In this document: positions 40,402-48,436 of the stretch, in pieces
Numbering within the stretch: the stretch's first letter is position 1
Layout: the number at the start of each line of letters is the position of its first letter
Assembly (NCBI RefSeq): GCF_035818475.1
Contig: NZ_JAYMGV010000003.1
Coordinates: 1-64,000 of the forward strand
Direction: 5' to 3'
Length of the DNA: 64,000 bases
DNA from: Cognatitamlana sp035818475
GTDB lineage: Bacteria; Bacteroidota; Bacteroidia; Flavobacteriales; Flavobacteriaceae
Translations under genes and position numbers: made by a program
The notes under the pieces: model-generated
Databases searched by the model: none
Told to the model about the DNA's origin: nothing
What the model saw: the letters and a program-made list of their open reading frames with translations, nothing else

Positions 40402-42531
40402 ATGGCAGTTTTAAATAAGATAAGACAACGTTCACTATTCTTAATATTAATAATAGCATTAGCTTTATTTTCTTTTGTTTTAGCAGACTTGTTTAAAAAT
40501 AGTGATGCCCTCACCTCTAAGTCACAGAATGTAGTAGCAACCATTAATGGAAAAGATATCACTCGCGAAGACTTTTTACAAAAAGTAGAGGTTGCACAAA
40601 GACAAGCAGGGCCAAATGCAACCAGCACCCAGGTCATGAATAGAGTTTGGGAGCAGGAGGTGAGACAAGCTGTTATGGAAATCCAGTTTGAAGAACTTGG
40701 TATTTCTGTTGAAAAAGATCAAATGAGAGATTTATTAAAAACGGCATTAGCAACAAGTCCTGAATTTTTAAATGAAGCAGGATTATTTGATGAAAATAAA
40801 TTAAACGAATACATTGTTAATTTAAAAGAAACTTCTCCGGCTGCCTATGAGAACTGGATTAATTATGAAAAACAGATAGCAGCCAATGCTTTAAACCAAA
40901 ACTACTTTAATATGGTTAAGGCAGGTCTAACAGGGACATTGACTGAAGGGGAGTTAGAGCACAAATTTGAAGGAAATAAGGTAGATATCAAATATGTGCA
41001 AGTGGCTTATTCAGCTATTCCGGATAGTACGGTACAAGTATCAAAATCTGAAATCTCTGATTATATAAATGAAAACAAAAAGCAATATGAAGTTGAAGCT
41101 TCCAGAGATATTCGTTTTATTGAATTTAAAGAAGAAGCTTCTGTAGAAGATGAGAATGCCATTAAAGCAGAATTGGAAACTTATGTAAACGGAAGATTAG
41201 TTGATGAAACAGGAAGAAAAGATACTATTGTAGCGTTTTCAAAAGTTAAGAACAACGAAGAATATATTAATTCAATAGCAGCTTCAGATTTAAAATTTGA
41301 TAACCGTTTTGTTTTTAAACCCGGTTTATCTACTGAATTTGCAGACGATATTTATAATCTGAATGAAGGTGAAGTGTATGGACCATATAAAGATAATGGA
41401 ACCTTTAAAGTATCTAAAATAGTTGCAGTGAAGCAAATTCCGGATTCAGCTAAAGTGAGACATATTTTAGTGCCATTTCTTGGAGCGCAAAGCTCAGATC
41501 AGAGCATAACCCGTACAGAAGATGAAGCAAAAACACTTGCAGATAGCTTATTAGCTGTTATAAAAACTAATCGTTCTAAATTTCCTGAGTTAGTAAAGGA
41601 ATTTTCATCTGATAGAGGAAGCCTTGCTAAAGAAGGGCGTTATGACTGGCATCCTTATAACACTATGGTTCCGGAATTCAATGATTTTGAGTTTGAAGGA
41701 AAAGTTGGTGATTTAGGCGTTGTTAAAACGGTATTCGGATTTCATATCATAGAGATTGAAGGTCAGAAAGATAAGAAAAAGGCTGTTCAGGTTGGTACTA
41801 TAGCAAGAAAAATAGAACCTTCTGAAACAACAACAGATAAAGTATTTAGAGATGCTTCAAGTTTTGAAATCAATGCAGGAAAAAGTGATTTTGAAAGTGT
41901 GGCAAAAGAAAATAATTACACCGTTAGACCTGTTAATGGTATAAAGGCGTTGGATGAAAGCATACCCGGAGTAGGGAATCAAAGGCCTATAGTGCGTTGG
42001 TCGTTTGAAGATGGTGCCGAGGTTGGAGATATTAAACGTTTTAATATTCCCGGAGGTTATGTTATTGCACAGTTAGTGGCAAAACATAAGGAAGGACTAA
42101 TGTCAGTTGAAGATGCCACAGCCAAGGTTTTACCTTTGGTTAGAAAAGAAAAGAAAGCACAAACTATTAAAGACAGAGTATCAGTTTCAACATTAGAAGA
42201 TTTAGCAGCAGCAGAAAGTACTACAGTAAGAACTGCTAATGGGATTGATATGAAAAACCCAACGATATCAGGAGCGGGAAGAGAACCATTAGTTGTAGGA
42301 ACAGCATTTGGTTTAAGTGAAGGAGAGACTTCTGGTTTAATAGAAGGAGACAGAGGTGTTTATATGATTCAGGTTACTAAAGTTACACCGGCTGTAGAGT
42401 TGGATAATTATCAGGCAGCAGCTAATAGAGTGGAACAGCAAAAGTCTAATGTTGTAAACACAAAACTTTATAATGCTTTGAAAGAAGCTGCAGATATTGA
42501 AGATAACCGAGTTAAAACACAGATTCAATAA
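40402..42531 (+). CDS. Periplasmic peptidyl-prolyl isomerase, SurA/PpiD type
   Basis: A 709-aa chaperone/isomerase anchored in the inner membrane by one N-terminal helix (about residues 12-30) with a short cytoplasmic end, the PpiD layout. A SurA-N-like helical region follows (about 38-200), then a parvulin domain (about 340-455: SAKVRHILVPFLGA, FSSDRGSLAKEGRYDW, VFGFHIIEIEG), then a second, more diverged parvulin-like region (about 480-600). It assists folding of outer-membrane and secreted proteins. It ends in a strong terminator. Confidence 0.92.
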   Translation: MAVLNKIRQRSLFLILIIALALFSFVLADLFKNSDALTSKSQNVVATINGKDITREDFLQKVEVAQRQAGPNATSTQVMNRVWEQEVRQAVMEIQFEELGISVEKDQMRDLLKTALATSPEFLNEAGLFDENKLNEYIVNLKETSPAAYENWINYEKQIAANALNQNYFNMVKAGLTGTLTEGELEHKFEGNKVDIKYVQVAYSAIPDSTVQVSKSEISDYINENKKQYEVEASRDIRFIEFKEEASVEDENAIKAELETYVNGRLVDETGRKDTIVAFSKVKNNEEYINSIAASDLKFDNRFVFKPGLSTEFADDIYNLNEGEVYGPYKDNGTFKVSKIVAVKQIPDSAKVRHILVPFLGAQSSDQSITRTEDEAKTLADSLLAVIKTNRSKFPELVKEFSSDRGSLAKEGRYDWHPYNTMVPEFNDFEFEGKVGDLGVVKTVFGFHIIEIEGQKDKKKAVQVGTIARKIEPSETTTDKVFRDASSFEINAGKSDFESVAKENNYTVRPVNGIKALDESIPGVGNQRPIVRWSFEDGAEVGDIKRFNIPGGYVIAQLVAKHKEGLMSVEDATAKVLPLVRKEKKAQTIKDRVSVSTLEDLAAAESTTVRTANGIDMKNPTISGAGREPLVVGTAFGLSEGETSGLIEGDRGVYMIQVTKVTPAVELDNYQAAANRVEQQKSNVVNTKLYNALKEAADIEDNRVKTQIQ

Positions 42532-42560
42532 GGAGTCTTTATCAAAAAAATATAAAAAAA

Positions 42561-42590
42561 AGAGTCTCATACACTGAGGCTCTTTTTTTT
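42561..42590 (+). terminator. Rho-independent terminator after the isomerase gene
   Basis: AGAGTCTCA and TGAGGCTCT form a 9-bp stem (one T-G pair) with a 5-base loop, followed by T8. It separates the coaX-to-isomerase gene group from trxB. Confidence 0.92.
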
Positions 42591-42658
42591 TATAATATAA
42601 TCTTATTATTGGATAAAAACTGTTGATAACTTAGAAGTAAGTTTTCTATCAAAAAAAC

Positions 42659-42666
42659 TACTTTTG
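42659..42666 (+). promoter_or_regulatory. Candidate -7 promoter box of trxB
   Basis: TACTTTTG matches the TAnnTTTG -7 consensus and stands 20 bases before the trxB start. No TTTG lies at the usual distance upstream, so the -33 element is weak or absent. Confidence 0.5.
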
Positions 42667-42686
42667 TAAAGATAAAAATAGAGATT

Positions 42687-43667
42687 ATGTCAGATACAAT
42701 AGAAAGAATAAAATGTTTAATAATAGGCTCTGGGCCTGCGGGTTATACAGCAGCAATTTATGCAGCCAGAGCTAATATGAGTCCTGTATTATATCAGGGA
42801 ACTCAGCCAGGAGGACAACTAACAACAACAAATGAAGTGGAAAACTTTCCTGGCTATCCGGAAGGTGTTACCGGACCGGAGATGATGCTGGAATTACAAA
42901 AGCAAGCAGAGCGTTTTGATGCAGATATTCGTGATGGTTGGATTACTAAAGTTGATTTTTCCGGAGATATTCATAAAGTATGGGTAAATGATATAAAGGA
43001 GATTCATTGTGATACCGTTATTATTTCTACAGGAGCATCAGCAAAATATTTAGGTTTGGATTCAGAACAGAAATATTTAAAACTTGGTGGAGGTGTTTCA
43101 GCATGTGCGGTATGTGATGGCTTCTTTTATAGAAATCAGGAAGTCGTGATTGTTGGAGCAGGAGATTCCGCTTGTGAAGAAGCACATTATTTATCAAAAT
43201 TATGTAAAAAGGTAACTATGCTTGTACGTAGAGATGAGTTTAGAGCTTCTAAGATCATGGCAGCCAGAGTACAGAATACCGAAAATATTGAGATACTCTT
43301 TAATACGGAAACAGATGAAGTTTTAGGAGACGGACAGGTGGTAACCGGGGTGCGTGTTTTCAATAACAAAACGGAAGAAAAACATGAAATTCCTGCAACA
43401 GGATTTTTTGTAGCTATAGGTCACAAGCCTAATACAGATATATTTAAGGGCTTTTTAGATTTAGATGAAACAGGATATATCATTAACGTTCCGGGAACCG
43501 CTAAAACCAATGTTGAAGGTGTATTTGTATCCGGAGATGCGGCAGATCATGTATACAGGCAAGCGGTAACAGCAGCAGGAACAGGTTGTATGGCAGCCTT
43601 GGATGCTGAGCGTTATTTAGCGGCTAAAGAAGCCACTTTTGAAGTGTCTACTTCAACTTATAATTAA
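42687..43667 (+). CDS. trxB: Thioredoxin-disulfide reductase
   Basis: Cytoplasmic flavoenzyme that reduces thioredoxin with NADPH. The 326-aa sequence shows the FAD-binding GSGPAGYTAAIYAARA near residue 12, the redox pair in ACAVCDG (C140, C143), the NADPH-binding GAGDSACEEAHYL, and the C-terminal FAD motif VFVSGDAADHVYRQAVTAAG. All catalytic residues are present and the length is normal. It is flanked by its own promoter box and terminator. Confidence 0.97.
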   Translation: MSDTIERIKCLIIGSGPAGYTAAIYAARANMSPVLYQGTQPGGQLTTTNEVENFPGYPEGVTGPEMMLELQKQAERFDADIRDGWITKVDFSGDIHKVWVNDIKEIHCDTVIISTGASAKYLGLDSEQKYLKLGGGVSACAVCDGFFYRNQEVVIVGAGDSACEEAHYLSKLCKKVTMLVRRDEFRASKIMAARVQNTENIEILFNTETDEVLGDGQVVTGVRVFNNKTEEKHEIPATGFFVAIGHKPNTDIFKGFLDLDETGYIINVPGTAKTNVEGVFVSGDAADHVYRQAVTAAGTGCMAALDAERYLAAKEATFEVSTSTYN

Positions 43668-43688
43668 AAAGTAAAAGATACTAAAGGA

Positions 43689-43713
43689 AGCCGGAGCATA
43701 GCTTCGGCTTTTT
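43689..43713 (+). terminator. Terminator after trxB
   Basis: AGCCGGAGC and GCTTCGGCT form a 9-bp stem with one G-T pair and an ATA loop, followed by T5. Confidence 0.85.
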
Positions 43714-43783
43714 ATATAATAAAATTTGAATTTTAGTTTTAAAATTTAACAAAAAGTGTTTTCTTTGGAAACCGAAATTTAAA

Positions 43784-43839
43784 CGGGATGTGGCGCAGTC
43801 CGGTTAGCGTATTACGCTAGGGCGTAATGGTTGCAATAG
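43784..43839 (+). pseudogene. Broken 5' copy of tRNA-Pro
   Basis: The first 27 bases (acceptor strand and D arm) are identical to the intact tRNA-Pro at 44088. The anticodon stem is replaced (TTACG/CGTAA) around a 6-base loop CTAGGG, the variable region is still recognisable (TGGTTGCA versus TGGTCGCA), and the T arm and 3' acceptor strand are missing. It cannot form a working tRNA. The GIY-YIG gene begins 10 bases later. Confidence 0.8.
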
Positions 43840-43848
43840 TTTATTTAT

Positions 43849-44085
43849 TTGAAATTTGAGGTTTATATATTGTTTAGTAGTAGTTTGAACAGGTATTATG
43901 TTGGACATACTAATAATTTTGAGAAGCGTTTAAGTACTCACAATAGTGGAGGAAAGAAATATACATCAAAAGGACGACCTTGGATATTGGTGAAAAAGTA
44001 TATTTGCATAACACGTTCTGAAGCTATGCAGTTGGAGCGTAAAATAAAGAAACGAGGAATAAAAAGATTCCTAGAGAAAAATTAA
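43849..44085 (+). CDS. GIY-YIG nuclease family protein
   Basis: A 78-aa single-domain GIY-YIG endonuclease, UvrC-like. Motifs: VYILFSS (the GIY strand), YYVGHTNN (the YIG strand), KRLSTHNSG with the catalytic Arg27, and a Glu in MQLERKIKKRG. The start is TTG (ATTTGAAATTTGAG); an ATG is missing and may have mutated. It sits between a broken tRNA-Pro copy and the intact tRNA-Pro, whose 5' end is only two bases after its stop, so gene and tRNA must share a transcript. This looks like a small mobile cassette that targets the tRNA gene. Whether it is still active is unknown. Confidence 0.85.
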   Translation: MKFEVYILFSSSLNRYYVGHTNNFEKRLSTHNSGGKKYTSKGRPWILVKKYICITRSEAMQLERKIKKRGIKRFLEKN

Positions 44086-44087
44086 AT

Positions 44088-44162
44088 CGGGATGTGGCGC
44101 AGTCCGGTTAGCGTACACGGCTGGGGGCCGTGTGGTCGCAGGTTCAAATCCTGTCATCCCGA
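44088..44162 (+). tRNA. tRNA-Pro (GGG)
   Basis: A 75-nt cloverleaf: acceptor stem CGGGATG/CATCCCG, anticodon stem CACGG/CCGTG with loop CTGGGGG (anticodon GGG), and T arm GCAGG-TTCAAAT-CCTGT. Discriminator A. CCA is not encoded. Its upstream flank is the GIY-YIG coding region, so it has no promoter of its own; a 15-bp palindrome follows. Confidence 0.96.
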
Positions 44163-44237
44163 CAAGCACTAAAAGTGATGCCAAGGCATCACTTTTAGTA
44201 TTTGCACCAAATACGATGTAATTGGATTATCAAAATT
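44151..44237 (+). repeat. Left direct repeat overlapping the tRNA-Pro 3' end
   Basis: The last 12 bases of tRNA-Pro plus the next 12 (44151-44174) are identical to 47475-47498. A second block, 44191-44237, matches 47519-47565 with two mismatches. The centre between the blocks differs. The pair brackets about 3.3 kb holding the two-component system. An overlap with a tRNA 3' end is the classic form of an attachment site. Confidence 0.75.
44168..44199 (+). terminator. Perfect 15-bp palindrome after tRNA-Pro
   Basis: ACTAAAAGTGATGCC, AA, then the exact reverse complement. The stem ends in a T-rich strand (ACTTTTAGTATTT). It probably ends transcription of the GIY-YIG/tRNA-Pro unit. The related copy at 47492-47526 keeps only the outer 7 bp. 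Confidence 0.6.
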
Positions 44238-44318
44238 CCGTCATCTTGACAATCCTAATATTTAGGTAAAAACAAAACACTGTTAATTGTATGATTATCA
44301 GTATTTTTTGTTTCAAAG

Positions 44319-44371
44319 TTTGACGCAAAAAAACGCCTATTTATAGGGGATTCCAGAGGTTTTGCGTCAAA
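44319..44371. repeat. 12-bp inverted repeat
   Basis: TTTGACGCAAAA (44319-44330) and TTTTGCGTCAAA (44360-44371), perfect arms around a 29-base loop that itself contains CCTAT/ATAGG. It lies about 290 bases before the histidine kinase gene in a 492-base gap. It could be a regulator site or part of a mobile element. Confidence 0.55.
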
Positions 44372-44415
44372 TTATAATTATTCAATTTTCCACGTTTTTC
44401 AAACACCCTATGAAC

Positions 44416-44486
44416 AGGGGCTTTGCGGAGCAAATGAAACGTAGCGCTGCGATAGCACGCTACCCTCTTGCTTTGCCCCTTTTTTA
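44416..44486 (+). repeat. GC-rich nested hairpin with T-run (REP-like or terminator)
   Basis: Outer arms AGGGGC and GCCCCT enclose an imperfect AGCAA/TTGCT pairing and an inner GTAGCG/CGCTAC stem (44441-44446, 44458-44463). A run of six T follows the outer arm. The TTTGCGGAGC piece is shared with 31071-31080. The rest of the gap up to the kinase gene (44487-44654) shows nothing further. Confidence 0.45.
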
Positions 44487-44654
44487 TATTAAATCTTAGA
44501 TCTAATTTTAGTTATAGAAATCTTATAATATGTTATAAGATTTAGAATTAAATTTCACACGAAAGTATAATTTCATAACATTAAATTACTAAGATGTAAC
44601 ATTCTTTTTTTACTTTTTATCACATGATATAGTTTTACTCGAAAATAATATAAT

Positions 44655-46076
44655 ATGAATATATCATCATTTCTGAAACCAAGGTACAAGCTAATTGTGC
44701 ATACTTTTGTTGCTGTTTTTTCAATTTTTAGTATTGCAGTAACATTAATTGGAATTTTAAAAACCGACCAGAAGTTATTTCAAGGGGGGATTTTCGATGC
44801 TCTTTTCTTTATTTTCACAATTTACATTCTTGCTCTATACATAATTCCTTTGCTTTTTAAGAATTGGAAAAAGTATCTTTACGTAGCCATTTTATACGCC
44901 ATTTTTTATTCTGTATTGCTGACTTGGATACGGGCTATTCAAAGAAGTAATTCGGCTTTCTTGAGGAAAGGCATTTCGGTTGAACCGCTTGAATACTTTA
45001 CCTTCGAATCAATTTGTTCATTAGCAATAACAATAATCCCTATGGGAATTATAGCTTTATTATATTGTATTTTAGTAATCGATATTAAAGTTTTAAAAAG
45101 GGTTTTTTCAATAAAACGATTTGAGCTTATTTTAAATGGTGTAATAATAAGTCTTATATTCTTCTATGTTCTTATAATGCCAAACAAAATTGAGTTCCGA
45201 AATATTATTGCAACCTCTATTTTTATAATATTCTTTTATATTAATACCTTCTATTTAACACCACTTTTATTAAAGAAGAAGCGCTACATCAAATATCTGG
45301 TTTTAACAATTTTATCCTTCATAACTGCAATCATTTCACTTTCATTTTCTCTTCTCGGTTTTGGTTTGAATGACATAAACTATAGATTTCTATTGAATGA
45401 TATTATTATAAATCTTGTGATTTGGATTGTTTCTTTCTTATATGCATATACAAGAGAACGAATCAATGAAAAGGATTCAAAGTTAAAATCCAAAGAATCT
45501 GAGTTACAACTTCTAAAATCACAGGTAAACCCCCATTTTTTATTCAATACTTTAAATACACTGTATTCCACAGCATTAGAAGAAAACGCCTCTAGGACTG
45601 CTGAGAGTACAGCTAAATTGGCTAACCTAATTCGTTATATGCAGGAAGATATTATTAAAGATTTTATTCCGCTAGAAAACGAGGTCAAATATTTACAAGA
45701 TTATATTGTCATTCAAAAATTAAGATGTGCAATAATACCAGAAATAGATTTACAATTTAGTAAAATAGAGAACCATAACATAAGCCCTGGATTATTTATC
45801 CCATTTGTTGAAAATGCTTTTAAATATGGGATTGACCCTTCAAAACCTTCAAAATTATCGGTTTCAGTAAATTGTATTGAAAACATTATTAATTTTAGGT
45901 GTGTAAACAGTTACGATGAAAACTTTAAAACTTATTATAAAGAACGTGGTTTTGGTATTGGAATTAAAAATGCAAAAGAACGCTTAGAATTAGTATACCC
46001 TAAAAAACATACTTTAGAGGTTAAAAAAGAAAAGAATATGTTTTTGGTAAAATTAAGTATTAATATTGCTGAATAA
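44655..46076 (+). CDS. Sensor histidine kinase, LytS/YehU type
   Basis: A 473-aa membrane kinase. About eight hydrophobic segments fill residues 10-275 and no extracellular sensor domain is evident, so the signal may be sensed in the membrane. A short coiled coil (ERINEKDSKLKSKESELQ) leads to the His_kinase domain: LKSQVNPHFLFNTLN with phospho-accepting His294, and a HATPase domain with FVENAFKYGID and GFGIGIKNAKERL. Its partner regulator starts 41 bases downstream. The pair is bracketed by direct repeats of the tRNA-Pro 3' end. Confidence 0.92.
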   Translation: MNISSFLKPRYKLIVHTFVAVFSIFSIAVTLIGILKTDQKLFQGGIFDALFFIFTIYILALYIIPLLFKNWKKYLYVAILYAIFYSVLLTWIRAIQRSNSAFLRKGISVEPLEYFTFESICSLAITIIPMGIIALLYCILVIDIKVLKRVFSIKRFELILNGVIISLIFFYVLIMPNKIEFRNIIATSIFIIFFYINTFYLTPLLLKKKRYIKYLVLTILSFITAIISLSFSLLGFGLNDINYRFLLNDIIINLVIWIVSFLYAYTRERINEKDSKLKSKESELQLLKSQVNPHFLFNTLNTLYSTALEENASRTAESTAKLANLIRYMQEDIIKDFIPLENEVKYLQDYIVIQKLRCAIIPEIDLQFSKIENHNISPGLFIPFVENAFKYGIDPSKPSKLSVSVNCIENIINFRCVNSYDENFKTYYKERGFGIGIKNAKERLELVYPKKHTLEVKKEKNMFLVKLSINIAE

Positions 46077-46117
46077 CATTAAATGTTAGAGTAAGTAAGA
46101 ATAAAACACCATTAGGA

Positions 46118-46795
46118 ATGATTAGAGCTGTTGCCATAGATGATGAACCAAAAGCAATAAAAGTAATTGAGCATCATTTGCTTAAAATTAAAAATATTGA
46201 TTTAATAGCTCATTTCAATAATGCAGAAAATGCTTTAATTTTTCTGAAGCAAAACCCTATTGATTTAATTTTTCTTGATATAAATATGCCAAATAAATCT
46301 GGTCTAGAAATGTTAAAAGAACTAAAGTTAAAACCACATGTGATTTTTACGACGGCTTACGCAGAATTTGCATTAGAAAGCTATAACCATGATGCAATTG
46401 ATTATTTATTAAAACCTTTCGAATTTGAGCGTTTTCTAATTGCCATTCAAAAAGTAAAACGAAGAATCAACTCACAAAACAATTTGAATACCTATTTTTT
46501 TCTTAAGGACGGATTTAAAAACTTTAAAATTGAATATGATTCAATTTTATTCATAAAAGGATCAGGCAATTATTTGGATGTAGTAACTAAAGAAAAAATA
46601 TATTCATCAAGAATGACCTTTTTGGAAATTATAGAAAAATTACCTTCAACTCAGTTTATAAGAATTCATCAGTCTTATATTATCAATATTAAAAACACTT
46701 CTAAAATAGAAAATAATCAGGTGAGTATTGAATCTTATAAAATCCCCATAAGTGGTAATTATAAAGATTTATTTTTAAACTGTATCAACAATTAA
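46118..46795 (+). CDS. LytTR-type response regulator
   Basis: A 225-aa cytoplasmic transcription regulator. The receiver domain (1-115) has acidic residues D8/D9, the phosphorylation site D54 in DLIFLDINMP, the T in IFTTAYAEFA and the K in YLLKPFEFE. The LytTR DNA-binding domain covers about 130-222 (ILFIKGSGNYLDVVT, FIRIHQSYIINI). It is driven by the LytS-type kinase just upstream. Targets are probably direct-repeat sites elsewhere; I see none nearby with certainty. Confidence 0.93.
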   Translation: MIRAVAIDDEPKAIKVIEHHLLKIKNIDLIAHFNNAENALIFLKQNPIDLIFLDINMPNKSGLEMLKELKLKPHVIFTTAYAEFALESYNHDAIDYLLKPFEFERFLIAIQKVKRRINSQNNLNTYFFLKDGFKNFKIEYDSILFIKGSGNYLDVVTKEKIYSSRMTFLEIIEKLPSTQFIRIHQSYIINIKNTSKIENNQVSIESYKIPISGNYKDLFLNCINN

Positions 46796-46889
46796 ATTGT
46801 CCTCTAACAATGCCTATTAATTTGTATTACAGATAATTTGGTTACTTTTATTGTATTGAACATGTGTCGAATTCTAAAAACTAAATAAC

Positions 46890-47234
46890 ATGAACTTTTG
46901 TAGTTTTAAAACACATTGGAAAAAAGTGTTGGTTTGTGTTTTCATAATTGGAATTATTCTACCCCTGATTTTATTGTTTAATTTTTATCGAAAAGAAAAT
47001 CTTAATTCTGAATTCTATTGGACTGAAGCTACCATAGAAGAGGTTCGAATTATTTTAGGGCAAAAACGAAAATCGTTCTTTAAATTCGAATTTAGTGATA
47101 TTACTGGACAGTCGATAGTAAAGACACAAGGTGTAGTTCATCCAGAATTATTGTTTGTTGGGCAAAATTTTGATATTAAGGTAAGTTCAAAGAGCAATGA
47201 AATATTGGACTATAAGTTAAAAGGGATACATTAA
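46890..47234 (+). CDS. Small membrane-anchored protein next to the two-component system
   Basis: A 114-aa protein with one N-terminal TM helix (about residues 12-33) followed by a beta-rich domain of about 75 residues (EATIEEVRIILGQKRKSFFK to FDIKVSSKSNEILDY). The beta part is similar in pattern to that of the two-TM proteins at 27401 and 31681. It lies 95 bases after the response regulator and within the tRNA-Pro repeats, so it may be a target or partner of that system. No family recognised. Confidence 0.65.
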   Translation: MNFCSFKTHWKKVLVCVFIIGIILPLILLFNFYRKENLNSEFYWTEATIEEVRIILGQKRKSFFKFEFSDITGQSIVKTQGVVHPELLFVGQNFDIKVSSKSNEILDYKLKGIH

Positions 47235-47781
47235 TTTTCTGCATATTCTTTCTTTTAAAACCCTTTCTTATTTTATCATTTCTGGAAAGCCACGAGTTGA
47301 ACAAATATTAATTTTAAGTATTTGCCAAAAATTGTATCTTTATGATATTAAAGACAATCAAATTTTATTCTTTAATAGTTCTTTCAGAAAATAGTGTGCA
47401 ATTAGGTGAACAACCAAAATGATTATTGTACAATTATCAGTGATAATACTACATGACAGACTATTAATTTGGTTCTGTCATCCCGACAAGCACTAAAAAA
47501 GATAAAGACGTAAGTCTTACTTTTAGTATTTGCACCAAATACGATGCAATTGGATTATCAAAATCCTCTCATCTGTAAAATATCAAAGCCTAAAACCAAC
47601 CCCAAACCCGTATTCAAACAATAAGGCAATGCACTTATATATCTTATAAAAATTATTGTTTGAAATAAAGCAGTTAATTATGTTTTTCAATGCGTTTACA
47701 CAAAATTGATATTTATATAACAAAGGAGTTGTTATTATTTTAGTTATTTTGCAAGACAATAACCCTAATTATTGACCCTAA
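47235..47781. other. Intergenic region with right direct repeat
   Basis: A 547-base gap. Its main content is the right-hand copy of the tRNA-Pro 3' repeat (47475-47565). The part before it (47235-47470) shows no gene or strong structure. The part after it (47566-47781) should hold the promoter of the ECF sigma gene; I see an imperfect TTATTTTG at 47744-47751 but no paired -33 box. Confidence 0.5.
47475..47565 (+). repeat. Right direct repeat of the tRNA-Pro 3' end and flank
   Basis: 47475-47498 repeats the last 12 bases of tRNA-Pro and the 12 beyond it exactly, and 47519-47565 repeats the next flank with two mismatches. The central part differs from the left copy (AAGATAAAGACGTAAGTCTT here), though both centres form hairpins. 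The rest of the tRNA is absent. It marks the right edge of a 3.3-kb segment. Confidence 0.75.
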
Positions 47782-48324
47782 TTGGTAGCTGGTAGCCACA
47801 TACTTACAAAAACCGATTTAAGAAAAATATTTGATACGTATTATGAGTCACTCGTTCAATACGCTAATCGTTTTTTGTTTTCTAAGGATGAATGTGAAGA
47901 TTTGGTCCAGGATATTTTTGTAGGTCTTTGGGAAAAGGAAAGTATGTTTCCGGACGAAACATCACTGAAGGCTTACTTATATAAAATAACCAGAAACAAG
48001 TGTTACAATGTCATTAAGCATAATAAGGTAAAGGATAAATTTGCGGCTACAGCTGTACAAGTTTTAGAGAATGATACCTTATTTTTAAAGCAGATCCTTG
48101 AGGAAGAAGTGGTAAGGCAGCTCCATAAGGCTATCAGTAGACTTCCGGACAGAAAGCAGGAAATTATTAAGTTAAGCCTTAAGGGCCTTAAAAACAATGA
48201 AATTGCTGAAGACCTGGGAATAAAACTTCAAACCGTTAAAACACTTAAATCGCAATCTTATAAAATATTAAGAGAGCAGTTTATTGCATACGACACACTT
48301 ATTTATTTTTTAATAATGAGTTAA
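47782..48324 (+). CDS. ECF RNA polymerase sigma factor
   Basis: A 180-aa sigma-70 of the extracytoplasmic-function type. Region 2 covers about 15-80 (YYESLVQYANRFLFS, ECEDLVQDIFVGLWE), and region 4 about 110-165 with the HTH GLKNNEIAEDLGIKLQTVKT. The start is TTG at 47782. With the FecR-type gene after it and an STN-bearing SusC two genes on, it forms the usual trans-envelope switch that turns on a polysaccharide-utilisation locus when its glycan is taken up. Confidence 0.92.
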   Translation: MVAGSHILTKTDLRKIFDTYYESLVQYANRFLFSKDECEDLVQDIFVGLWEKESMFPDETSLKAYLYKITRNKCYNVIKHNKVKDKFAATAVQVLENDTLFLKQILEEEVVRQLHKAISRLPDRKQEIIKLSLKGLKNNEIAEDLGIKLQTVKTLKSQSYKILREQFIAYDTLIYFLIMS

Positions 48325-48436
48325 ATCACTTGTTTACAGTGATTAAATGTTTGGTCTTTGATTTTTTTTAAAAAAATACAATTTTTAATGGTACCTTTTT
48401 AATTATTAGTTGTTCTATATGTAAATGCACCTGTAG

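Noticed and set aside
43784..43839. A second functional tRNA gene
   Set aside because: The T arm and 3' acceptor strand are missing and the anticodon loop has six bases, so no cloverleaf can form.
44151..47565. A complete integrative element
   Set aside because: No integrase, excisionase, relaxase or replication gene lies between the repeats; only the repeat structure supports mobility.
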